From Sindora glabra (taxonomy: Eukaryota; Streptophyta; Magnoliopsida; Fabales; Fabaceae), in NCBI GenBank assembly GCA_020226215.1, contig CM035236.1, forward strand, positions 53,877,057 to 53,941,056: DNA of 64,000 nucleotides. Reading direction: 5' to 3'. Shown in pieces: positions 47,814 to 58,678 of this stretch. The notes beneath the pieces are model-generated. The model was not told where the DNA came from. It saw only the letters and a program-made list of their open reading frames with translations, and did no database searches. Made by a program: the position numbers and the translations under genes. The stretch's first letter is position 1; each line of letters starts with the position of its first letter.

Positions 47814-49101
47814 GAGTAAGAACAATGAAATATTAGATTAAGGTTCCGTTTTACACAAATAGTTAATAAGTTAGTTAATAGATGATAAATTAATTAATTA
47901 TTCAAAAAGTATTTTACAAAATTAGCTATTTAATTAGTTAAAATTGTAAAATGACGTAAAAAAATATATTAATAAAAATAAATATATAATTAAAATAATT
48001 CATATTTATCTAAAAATTAAATTATATTAATACAATTAAAAAATTTAAAATAAAAATATAATATTTAATATTTAATTAATTGTATTTTATAAACTTATAT
48101 ATTAATTTACTTACATAATTTTTATTATATTATTATTTATAAAAAAATTATAATTACTTAAAATATAATTAATTATATTTTATGATATTATTTATTTATT
48201 TATATACATATTTTTATATATTTATAATTTAAAATTATGATATAATTATGTTAAAATTAAGTTAATTATATTTTATAAAAAATTAAATTTATGTTATAAA
48301 GAGTATAGGTTATAAATTAATAAAATGAATAAGGATAGATTTGAAAAGAATTTAAAAAAATATTAACTTATAAGTTATAAGTTATAACTACTTTAGATAA
48401 CTTATTAAATCATAAGTTATTTTTTTAATAAGTTAGTGTGAGAAAAAATTCTAGAAACTAGCTTATAACATATTAACCAGGTTAATAAGTTATAATTTAA
48501 TTTATTTATTATATATAATAGAGTCTAAGAGTTTGATAAGTTAGATTGAGAGTATTGTCAACTAACTAATGAAAAATTTTCATAAAATTAGATATAAATG
48601 AGTTAGGTAGAATTAATAAAAACCTAATTCATATGTACGAATTTGAGATATAGATTAAAGTCAGCATGTTAAGCTCAACATGATAAAAAAGTAATCCATC
48701 AAATTAATTAAATTTAAATAATTGAAATTTATTCAAGACTTAAAAAATATATAAAATTGTATAATTATTTTATAAATTTCTACATAGTAGAAAATTCATG
48801 CTTAATGTGAAAAAATCATCTAAATAAATGCCTAATTATGATATAAGGTAAAATCTATTAAAAATATTTTTATATTTAAAGTCTATATAATAAAAAATTG
48901 CCTATTATAGATATTTTTAAAATAAATTATTTGATACAAAAGTTCTATTACTAAAATATTTTTATTTTAGCGTTAATAATTATTCAAGTTTGTGTCAAAC
49001 TTCTATTTTAATATAATATTAAATATTACAAAAAACTCATATGACTATTCATTTATCTTCACTGATTAGTGGCATTTTCAACTTTATTATATAGGTATCA
49101 A
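47814..49101. other. AT-rich intergenic DNA
   Basis: No gene was recognised. TTATAAGTTATAAG-type words cluster at 48360-48500 and may belong to an unresolved MITE. Confidence 0.45.
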
Positions 49102-50980
49102 TAGGGGTATAAATGAGTTAAGTTATTCATGAATAATTCGAGATCAATTTGTAAAAAGTTTAGTTTAAGTTCAAAATTAAATGAGTTGAGCCTAAATTAG
49201 TTAAGCTTGATTAATAAACAAATCGAGCTTGAGTATTTTATTACTTAATTCGAACTATTCTTGCAAGCCTAGATGAGCCTAGCTATATTTTTAAAAACTT
49301 TTATATTATATATAATGTAAATAAATATATAAGTAATATAATATATTATTAAATTAATTTTAACCTTTTAACATGTCATTCTTAGTCTTATCATCCTAAA
49401 AGAGGGTTTTGACCTTATGGTTATAAAGGTTTTCTGGATCTTGGAAGATTGTGACTTTATGCAATAACATTGCATCACTGTCTAAATTGAAACCCTTGTC
49501 AAGCCTTCCATCATGCCACTATTATGCCCCATAGCTTTTCTTTGCCACAATGTCACCCCATCCACCACTTTTTTTCGCTAGTCTACAAATCCGTGATAGC
49601 ACTTCCCTATCAAGTGGCTTTTCTTTGCGACAATACCTCCCTATCACGCAATTCCTTTAAACCACACCATTCTAATGCCTTATCAACTACACTTCCTTGA
49701 ATTCTTTTAAGTTAAGCTTCCAAACCTCTAATAATAGCTTTCAATTTACCGAATATATTCTTATCCCATTATTTAAAGTAAATGACTACATGTTTAAGTT
49801 TTTTTTAATTAATATGTATATGATCCATATTGGTTCTAGTGTCTTTTAGAATTTAAATTGATTAACGTTAACATTATAGAAGGCTAAAACGATCTTCTTA
49901 GTTCTAGTGTCTTTTAGAATTTAGGTTGATTAATGTTGCAAGTAACAAACAATGATAGGAGGAATAAACTACCGATGTTATAAGTGGTTGACTAGCTCGC
50001 GAAGGCTTTTAGAAAGGGCTCGGTTACTTTGAATTGAATTTTTCTTTATTTTAGGTTGTTACAAGGGTTTAAGGTTAAGCTGTTTGTGTTAGTAAAAGGA
50101 ATATTGAAAGATAATTCAAACTTACTTAAAAATATTAAGTGCATATATATATATAAATGTATAAATTGTGCATATATATTTAAATATACATATTTTAACA
50201 TTAAAATAAATGCTTATGCACAATAAATATAATTAGTAAAAATTTAATAAATAAATGAATTTATCATCTAAAAATTATAAAATAATTATTTCTAGCCATT
50301 TGTTAATTAATTTCTTTATATTGCTTGTCTATTTGTAGTTGTTCTATTCTAGATTTGTTTATTTTAGTGCTCTTTGTTTGCTAAAAATGAAAAGAAATTA
50401 ATGCTATAAATATAGTTCTGAAATGCGGTTGTAATGATAGTTGTAGCTTGTTATACTATGATTAACAAGATTACAAATAAATACAAAAAAATATGAATAT
50501 TATACTGAAAAATTACAAAAAGTTACCATTATGAATTATTATAATAGTAATATTGTACTTACAAATCACAATTTAAAACTTTAGTTGTAATGTCCATTTA
50601 TTTTCAAATAAAAATTTTAAACAAGTAAACTACTCACCAATATTATATGATTTTATATCCTACAAACCATCATAGATGAAGCAATTGGGTTTGACTAGAT
50701 TAATAAGATATTAATCTTAACTAATGCAAATTATTTACAACTTATTTACACATAATTTCTCTTCATGTGGTGTTGTTGTGGAAAATATCCTTTTTTTCAA
50801 AAAATAGGCAGAAGATAATTAATTAATTATAATAAATCATATTAATAATATAACAGTTTCAATACAAGTCATTTTCATGATTTAATATATAATTTTTTCG
50901 TTCCTTTGTATAATGACAATTTCATGATTTTGGTATTTAATTCTATATAAGTGATGACATATGATTTATTTATGATAGGT

Positions 50981-52977
50981 ATGTCAAATAGTCCACTTGA
51001 AGTAGATTCTAATCAGCCATTACCATTAAGTGGAAGCAATATTCCAACTTAAATATTAAGTGATCCTACTAAACAATAAGGTGAAGAATCTAATGATATT
51101 CCATCTCAAAAAAAGAAAGCGCACCTAGACATCCAAGGTTTAGTTAGAGTTTACTAAAATGATACATTCGAATAACACTAAAAAGGCAAAATGTAACTAT
51201 CACCAAGAGGAGCTTTCCATATTAAACAGTGGTTGCACTACACATTTGAAATGACATATGAAAGGTTATCTTAGAAGGAAGCTTGCTCTCAAAAGTCAAG
51301 CTTTATTAAAAGTCCAATCGGTTGGTTTTTTTGTGATATAGAAGAACTTCTTTCTGTAACTGATGGAAGGCTTGATATGTGAAAGATAAGAGAGTTGATT
51401 GCTAGTTGGGTACTAATGCATGAATATCCATTCAAGATTGTTGAAGAAAAAGGATTTAACATGATGCAAAAAAGAGGAATACCTGAATGGAGTAGAATAT
51501 TATGTGAATCATGTAAAGCGGATTGTAAAGTAGTGTATAAGGTGGAAAGAAAGAAGTTAAAGATAGCCTTACAAAGTGCTAGCAAAATTAGCTTGATAAT
51601 AGATTTGTAGAAGGTAACAAATTAGCAAGTCAAGTATATAGTTCTCATAGGTCATTAGATTAATGTAGAATGAAAATTACAAAAATTTGCTTTGAATTTT
51701 ATCCATTTAGAACCTCCTTATCGTGAAATTGAAATCAACGATGTAATTTTCAAGTGTTTAATTGAATGGGCAATAGAGAATAAGGTGTACACAATTTCAA
51801 TTGATAATGCCTCCAATAATAATACTGTAATAGGAAGTTTAAAGGAAATTTTCTCAAGGAAAAAATTTTGTTATATGGTGAAAAGTTATTCCATATTCAA
51901 TGTTGTACTTACATTTTTAACATCATGGTTCAATATAGGCTTGAAGAGATCAAAGATATCATCTATAATTTTCATAAAAGTGTTAGATATTTCAAAGATA
52001 ATGAAGCGAGGTTAAAGGTATTTGCAGAGATTGTACAACAACTTCAATTACCAGCAAGAAAGCTTATACTTGAGTGTAAGACACATTGGAACTCAACTTA
52101 TAAGATGTTATTAAATGCTTTTCAATTTAAAGATATCTTTCCAAGGTAGAAGGAAAGAGATGCACATTCCCTTTATTGCCCAAGTGAAGAAGATTGGGAA
52201 AAATATAAAAAAAATTGTTCCATTTTAGAGATTTTCTATACAGCCACTCATATTTTTAGGAGTGAGTATCTAACTTCTAATATATTCTTGCATGATGTTT
52301 ACATTATTAAAGAAATGTTGGATAAAAGATCTAAAGATGATGATGAATTTATACGATCAATAATAGTAAGAATGAAATAAAAATTTGATAAATATTAGGG
52401 AGGTGTAATTTAATGATGTCTATTGTTGCTATCCTAGACCTTAGGTGCAGGATGAGGGTGATTGAATTTTGTTTCCTAACAATTTATCCATTAAATGAAG
52501 CTCAATTGAATATCTTAAAAGTTTGAAACACCTTGTATGAGTTACAAGTTGAATATGTTGCTTTACATAATTTTGAAACTAATGAGCTGAGTTCTTCAAG
52601 TAGCTCTAATATTTCTACTAGTGTAAGTATATTATCAACTTATTCTTCTGTTTAGTCAAGATTCAATTAATTTTTTCAAGAAGTTGAAATTATTTAACCA
52701 TAAAAATTTGAACTTGACATTTATTTAGAAGAAAGTGTCTATATTTGTGAAGCTGATAAGGCTAAATTTGATGTATTAAGTTGGTGGAAGGCTAATGATT
52801 TAAAGTATCATGTTTTTTTCTAAAATGGCCAGTGATATCCTTGCCATACCAATCACTACAGTTGCTTTGGAGTCTACTTTTAGTGCTAGAACTAGAGTTA
52901 TTGACAAGTATTAAGCCAAATTATTAGTTAAGATAGTGTAAGTTCTTCTTTATAAGGGTGATTGGTGTACAACATAG
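50981..52977 (+). pseudogene. hAT transposase pseudogene (DAYSLEEPER/RICESLEEPER type)
   Basis: The inferred start (MSNSPLEVDSNQPLPLSG) is followed by a weak BED-finger region (KKAKCNYHQEELSIL to THLK), in which an expected Cys is His. Central blocks match plant hAT transposases (ELIASWVLMHEYPFKIVEEK, YTISIDNASNNNTVIGSLKE, RLKVFAEIVQQLQLPARKLI, ECKTHWNSTYKMLLNAF). The hATC dimerisation region lies at 52710-52977 (FDVLSWWKANDLKY, ILAIPITTVALESTFSAR, KGDWCTT). At least ten stops and several frame changes interrupt it. Known family members are nuclear DDE-type enzymes that cut and paste the element. Confidence 0.85.
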
Positions 52978-53702
52978 TATAGAAAGGAAAAAAGTCTATT
53001 GTAAGTATATTTTAGTTGATGTTTTTAATTTCTAATTTTTTTTAGTTTTATCTAGTTAGTTAATATTGTTCTTATTATATGATATTCTTAATTTGCAGAA
53101 GTAAAAAAGTTCAAAGGAAATCACATTTCCAATCCCTTAGATTTAGGTTCATATCCTTATTGGGTTTTTTAATTAATTTATGTATAAAGTATGTTATTTT
53201 TAGTTTGATTTGGTTGTTACAATATAACAATTTCTTTCCACTTTGTAATTTCAGGAGTTAATTTTGGGCATTGAGGTTGCGTGAAGAAGTTGTAGTGCTT
53301 GGAGTAATTAGTTCTTATAGGACTTATTTCTTTTGTTTCAGCTAGGTGTCATTTTCTGGTACTTGTTTATTGGTGTTATGTACTTGTTAGCTTATTTTAT
53401 AAGTATTTTTGTGAAAAAATTAATGGTTGTAAGAACATCTTATATTAATATTAAGAACTTTGGTATTTGGCTTATCTTTGAAAGATGAGTTTTTAAAGTG
53501 GTTTATTAAAAGGTGATCGATATTCATTGATGAGAGTTTTTAAAACTTTGGTCAATGAATATAGGTCACCTTTGTAATTTGTTAGTTCTTAAAATAATTG
53601 CTTTAAGGATAAACTGGTTTTGGACCATTCTATATCTTTTAGAGAAATTATGGAGGCCACTTCTAGTAAAATTAATGGAGCAGGAAAGGTACTATTCTCT
53701 AG

Positions 53703-53801
53703 TTAGTGGCATTTATTACGGTTATCTTGCTTCCAATCGTTGGGAATGTTGTTGAGCATGCAAATGCTATCATGCTAACCATGAAAGATAAGCTCTTGTA
53801 A
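53703..53801 (+). pseudogene. Captured fragment of a CAX-type cation/proton exchanger
   Basis: The translation contains ILLPIVGNVVEHANAIM then TMKDKL, which matches the conserved ILLPIVGNAAEH alpha-repeat signature of plant vacuolar Ca2+/H+ exchangers. About 33 residues are recognisable, then the frame stops. In CAX proteins this segment helps form the cation site in the membrane. The AA-to-VV change and the isolation of the piece indicate a non-functional capture by the hAT element. Family match is from memory, not a search. Confidence 0.6.
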
Positions 53802-55626
53802 TTCTGGATCTGTTACTGATTAGAAGGATAAGGTATCCAACTTAAATTATCTATACTTTAGTTACATAATTGGGAATTATAATTGGTGACGTTAACGTAT
53901 TGAGCACTCATTTTTAATTATGGATATGGCTATGTTTCATATCTTAGTGTTATCTACTGTATGACTTAGTAAATTGGTTATTGTAGGGACTAGTGGCTTT
54001 AGGGATTGCACTGACAATACAGATGTGCACTATTGCCAAGGGAGGGCTAGTGCTAGCTTTAGTTTATCTTCCAGTGCAAACATGACTTATAAGTTATCTT
54101 CTTCAATTTACCATAATTTATCTTCCAATGCAATCTTTAGTGCATTAAGTCTAAGTACTAAGAAGGTTTTGTTGGCTCAGCAAGCATATGACTTGGTGAA
54201 CTTTCATGGCTTAATTTTTATTTATCTCAATGACTCCTTTGTGTATTTGTATTATCATAACTTTTGATTGCATGTTTACCTCTTATAGTTGTATCTAACT
54301 TGCTTTGATTATAGCTAATCTATCATGGTTTTATGAATTAAAAAGGGGGTTGTTGTTGTTGCCCCATTTCTTAATTAGAATCATTGTATAGTTAGGCAGG
54401 ACTAGGAAGATGTGTGCATTTCATGCCAAAGGGCTTTTGTTTGAGAGTTTGTGCTAGAGATGAAAAAAATCATTCATGAGCTTTATCTTAATAGTTTAAG
54501 CACTTGATTTGGTTTGGTTTTTTATAAAGTATGTGTCATATTTCTAAATAGTTTGCTTACTTCATCTTTGCGAATTGTTTTTTCTATTTTCCTTGGGTTT
54601 TCCTTAGCACACTAGTGTGCAGTTGCCATTTTAGAATCATAATCCATTATCTTTTGCTAATGAATTATAAACTATAACGAGTAAAACTGGTTCTTTTTCA
54701 TTAGTTATTGAGGTATGAGGTTAGTAGTTTTAAAAGATGTTTATTGGAGATTAGTTCTTTAAAACTAGTTTTAAAGAAAAGATGTTATAAATATAACATT
54801 AAAACTTATGACCTAAAACTTGCAATCTTTCACCAGTCTACAAGTGAGTTTTGACTTCTATTTATTGCTTTTCTTGTTTGTTATATATCTCTTGAGAATT
54901 TATCTTTTTTACATTGAGCTACATTGGGTTTTATTGTTTTCATCATAGTTCCTAATTGTTATTATTTTTCTAGTGTTCCATATATCCAATCCTAATTTTG
55001 ACATCATAGCATAATTTAAGTTTTGTTTAGACTTATCGAGTTAGTCATTTAATTCCAAAAATTAAATAATGGCTTTTTCTCAAGTGGTACTACAAATACC
55101 ATTTTTTCTTCTAGGGAGAGCATGTAATTTGGATAATGGATAAAATTTTCATATTTCTCACTCCATAACTTGTATGTCTAGTGTTTTATCCTATAGTATT
55201 TTTTTTATCAAGCTCTAAGTATAGGTTTGCTTCTACTAAAGAGGGTAATATACAACAACTCTAGTGTATATATAGTGCTTGCAAAGGAATCCATCAGGTA
55301 CATCACTGCATAATTAGAGTGTATTTTAGTGTACATTTTCCATTACATAAATAGTTTGGTTGTTAATGATGCAACACTGTGATCTATATTTGTTTAAAGC
55401 ATTTTCTTTTGATGTTGGCCATTCTCATGAGTATGTCTTGCATGTTAACTCTGCCTAATTGTATGAAATAATTTTGAGCTATTGATATTGAATATTAGGG
55501 GTTTGTCATTATATATCCACAATAGATGCTATAATTTCTTATGACCTTTCATGTTTTATCTGCACATTTTGCATAGCGAAATGTCTTTAAATACCTCTGA
55601 TCATTCAGAACTTTGAAATGCTGTAG

Positions 55627-55738
55627 GTTTACACTAGCATTATGATGCACAGCTATAGCCTTGTGAAGAAACTATGTGCAGAGCTTGAAAACTTCATGAA
55701 AATGCATAATTTTACATCAATGGAAGATTTTAGAGGGT
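55627..55738 (+). pseudogene. Captured exon of dihydropyrimidine dehydrogenase (PYD1-like)
   Basis: Between an acceptor-like ATGCTGTAG and a donor-like AGAGG|GTATGAAC lies a block reading VYTSIMMHSYSLVKKLCAEL then FMKMHNFTSMEDFRG. It resembles the C-terminal part of plant dihydropyrimidine dehydrogenase (CTGVMMHGYG, VK.LCAELKDFM, HNFS.IE.FRG), the first enzyme of pyrimidine breakdown in plastids. Retained splice edges suggest DNA-level capture of a genomic exon, not a processed copy. No other exon of this gene was recognised nearby. Identification is from memory of the family. Confidence 0.62.
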
Positions 55739-56104
55739 ATGAACATGAGTTGAGCTTGTCTCAAATAGTTACTAATGCTATAAGTAGAAAATTTAAAGCA
55801 TATCTAAATATACATATTTTCTGTTTGTTTTAGATATATCTAAGTATATGTACTGGAAGATTTGCTCATGAGTTGCTTCTACTAAAAATTTTCTCCTGCT
55901 CTGCTTTTGTATCATATAAATATTTTGACTAAAAAAAGGTAAAATATTATAGTTTATAGGTGGAATGCCATTTAATTGACATGACTTTCTATTGAAACCT
56001 TTAGAACATGCCTTATTAAATTGCTATAATTATGTGCTTGATTAAATTTTGACATGAATAATAATTATAAACTTAGATTGACATGACATGGTTTAAATAC
56101 AAGA

Positions 56105-56262
56105 TGGGGTTGGAATCATCTCCTATGGTAAGGATTGATTCTTCTCATAAGGGCTGGACATTTAACTTTTAAGAGCTTGCAACAACAACTAATGATTTCA
56201 AAGATGATTCCTTTTTTGGACAAGGTGGATTTGGTGCATTGAGAAGGGAACTTTTCCTACAA
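56105..56262 (+). pseudogene. Captured receptor-like kinase fragment
   Basis: From ATG 56105 the frame reads MGLESSPMVRIDSSHKGWTF, a stop in place of an expected Glu/Gln, then ELATTTNDFKDDSFFGQGGF. This matches the juxtamembrane region and the glycine-rich loop (GQGGFG) of plant receptor-like kinases. The reading breaks up after about 50 codons. It lies just inside the hAT right subterminal zone. Confidence 0.6.
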
Positions 56263-56639
56263 ACTACTTTTTGTATATAGAGATTCCTATATCTCTCTCT
56301 AGTAATAAGGTTTGTAACTTTTCTCATAATATGGATAACTTGTTAACTATTTTTGCTAGATGATGGAAATGATATAGGTTTTAAGCCATATGTTGTGCAA
56401 ACTTATCAATGAGATTGTTGTTTGAGATTACTTCTCATCTTTGTAATTGTTGATTTCATGTTTTCATTCATGCTTTAAGGCTTAATTGCCCAGTGACTTT
56501 GGATTAGATTTATGTTTCTTGAATCAAATTTAATTTAGTTTGCTTGCAATACTCATTTTTAACATCTTTAGAATAGTCATTAGTCTAGTGTTAAAGTGGG
56601 ATAATGTTTACAAAAAAAATAAAAGGAAAAAACACCTAA

Positions 56640-56949
56640 AATGTTATTATCTCATTAAAGCTCGTTTAGGCTTGATTGAGCTAGTATAATCTTGAGTACA
56701 ATTTAAGCTCGAGCTCGAGCTTAAATAGTAGGTTATATTAGAAATATATAGCAAGAAACATTAGGATCACTTAAGCTTGATTAAGCTCAAGTTCGGCTTG
56801 TATTCGAGTCGAGTTCGAGCTTGAGCTCTAATTTCTCAAGCTTAATGAGCTTGAGCTCGAGCACCTTGAGCTTTTTTTCCTTTAATATTGTTCAGCTCGA
56901 GCTTGAACTCGAACATGTAGATATTCGACTCAATTAGTTTGCATTCCTA
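56640..56949. repeat. GAGCTCGAGC-rich right subterminal zone of the hAT element
   Basis: Words such as GAGCTCGAGCTTAA and GAGCTTGAGCTCGAGCACC recur on both strands at about 56700-56910 and end in GCATTCCTA. A weaker inverted counterpart is at 49120-49300. Such motifs are common at hAT subtermini, where transposase binding is expected. Confidence 0.65.
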
Positions 56950-56957
56950 AGTATCAA

Positions 56958-58400
56958 CAAAAGGATAGAATGATAGGCATTTTAGTTTGGATATAGTGGA
57001 ACAAAAATTGAAAAATATGAAAGGACTAGCTGGAAAGGCAATTTGATTTCTTTATTATGTGAATTGTTGTAACTTAATGAATTGCAAAGATATATACACT
57101 TAATTAAATTTAAATTTGTCAAAATGGGTTAATTTGATCCTACCAGGTTAACCTAACAGATAAAAATTGTACGTCATGTTAGTCCCAGGCTAGGCTACTT
57201 TTTTATTAAGTTAGGTCCAAATCGAGTTATTATAGTACCAATCTTAATCCTTGTTCTAGTCTCGAATTGATATTAGGTGGATTTAGGTGGGTTTTATAAT
57301 CTATTATATTTTATTATTATTGTCATATTAATTATTTCTTCATTATTAATTTTATATCATTAATTAATTCAAATATATTATTATTAAATATAATTACATT
57401 TTATTATTATCACTTAAAATTTTATTATCTATATCAATAAATCATATATATTATATATGAAAATAATATATATTTAATAAAATAAATATATATTATTAAA
57501 ATCTAGTAAATGCATGAATTTGCATTTAATAATATATACATTTAATAAAACAATTTAAATTTTATATGGATGAAAATTTTTATATTATATATGTATTTTA
57601 TATTAAATAAAATAATATATAATATTAAATATATATAATTAAATAATTATATAAATTATATAAATAATGTATTAATAAAAATAATTATAATAATTTATAT
57701 ATAATAATAAATAATAATGTATTATATTATATATGTGTGTATAATATATAATATATTTAAAATTGATATCAAAATAATTCATTTAAATTTTTTAAATAAT
57801 TCAAAATTTTAATGTAAAAGTACAAATTCAATTTTTAATATAATTATTTTTTTATAAACTATATAATATATATTGATAATATTAAATATATAAATTTATT
57901 AATTTTAATATTAAAATTATTTAATATTACTCATATATATAATATTAATATTATATATATTAAAGTATAATTTTAATATATCAAAATTATTATTTTAATA
58001 TGTATATATATATAAATTAAATATATAATAAATTAATTATTTATTACTTACAACTATTACTAGATTAACATGTTAATCTAATAATTTAATAGGTTAATAT
58101 TTATTAGTATTAATCCCTTATCAGGTCAGGTTAACCAATTCCAGTTCCTTATCATAATAGACTACTGTTATTATTTTTCGTACTAATCTTAATCCTAGGT
58201 TAGGCTTATATTAGTTTTAGGCCAATCTATCAAATCCAATTCATTTTAAAACTTTTATCTAAATCACGTTGATGTATTAATTAAGGTATCCATGCCTTGA
58301 GTTTCAATCAAGGTATCCCTTAAATTTACATCACCTTATTAATCGTGCACCAAAGATTATTCATGATGTAATGGCAAATATTAAGGGACAAAATGCTCAG
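56958..58400. other. AT-rich intergenic DNA upstream of the PPR gene
   Basis: 57300-58080 is almost pure A/T (ATATAATATT types). The flanks at 57120-57300 and 58090-58260 share words such as CAGGTTAACC and AATCTTAATCC, possibly the edges of an unresolved element. No gene was recognised. Confidence 0.5.
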
Positions 58401-58678
58401 GGCCCAAAATTGAAGGGACCGTTGGACCGAAAGATGGGTTTTCGAGATAATCAAATTGTAGGGTCATGACTCATGACCTTTTTCAATCACATTCCATTTT
58501 GGAACTATGCGCTGATAGCGATTTGGGCTAAGAAATGGGCCGACCTTTTATTTCAAGCCCAATAAAAACAAACGGAGCTCGGTTTCTCCACTCTCGTTCT
58601 CGCTTTCGCTGAACCAGAGAGGGAGAGCCCCGACCGCCTGAGCCGTTGTTGGGGGAAGCAGCTCTGCGGCGGCTCCGA
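58401..58678 (+). promoter_or_regulatory. PPR gene promoter with Site II motifs and CT-rich leader
   Basis: Four TGGGCC/TGGGCT-type words occur before the ATG: GGCCCA (58401), TGGGCT (58524), TGGGCC (58536) and AGCCCA (58556). These Site II elements are typical of plant promoters for organelle-related and growth genes, where TCP factors act. No TATA box is evident. A CT-rich stretch at 58585-58612 probably belongs to the 5' untranslated leader. Confidence 0.55.

Larger units (their letters stand above)
49102..56949 (+). mobile_element. ~7.85 kb hAT element with captured host-gene fragments
   Basis: Ends: TAGGGGTATAAATGAG on the left, and TAGGAATGCAAACTAA as the reverse complement on the right. 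These are short hAT-type inverted repeats, inside an 8-bp duplication. Subterminal zones carry inverted GAGCTTGAG/GAGCTCGAGC words (49120-49300 and 56655-56930). Inside, on the plus strand, are a hAT transposase pseudogene (50981-52977) and three short stretches resembling host proteins: CAX exchanger (53703), dihydropyrimidine dehydrogenase (55627) and receptor-like kinase (56105). The layout resembles gene-capturing Pack-type elements. The remaining interior is AT-rich with no recognised gene. Confidence 0.8.
49094..56957. repeat. 8-bp target duplications of the hAT element
   Basis: GGTATCAA at 49094-49101 and AGTATCAA at 56950-56957 match at 7 of 8 positions. The length is that expected for hAT insertions. 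Confidence 0.8.

Noticed and set aside
47850..48560. Possible MITE with AAGGTTCCGTTTTAC start
   Set aside because: The left edge looks like a terminal repeat, but I could not find a matching right end or target duplication.
53974..54267. A 97-codon frame in the hAT element as a fourth captured gene
   Set aside because: It is Ser-rich with no motif I recognise and no splice-edge pattern. Evidence is insufficient.
57120..58260. Possible element flanking the A/T block upstream of the PPR gene
   Set aside because: Short shared words occur on both sides, but neither inverted nor direct termini could be aligned convincingly.
58646..58678. Upstream extension of the PPR frame from 58646
   Set aside because: The frame is open here but begins with TTG, and no ATG precedes 58679. 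The first ATG gives a plausible mitochondrial presequence.
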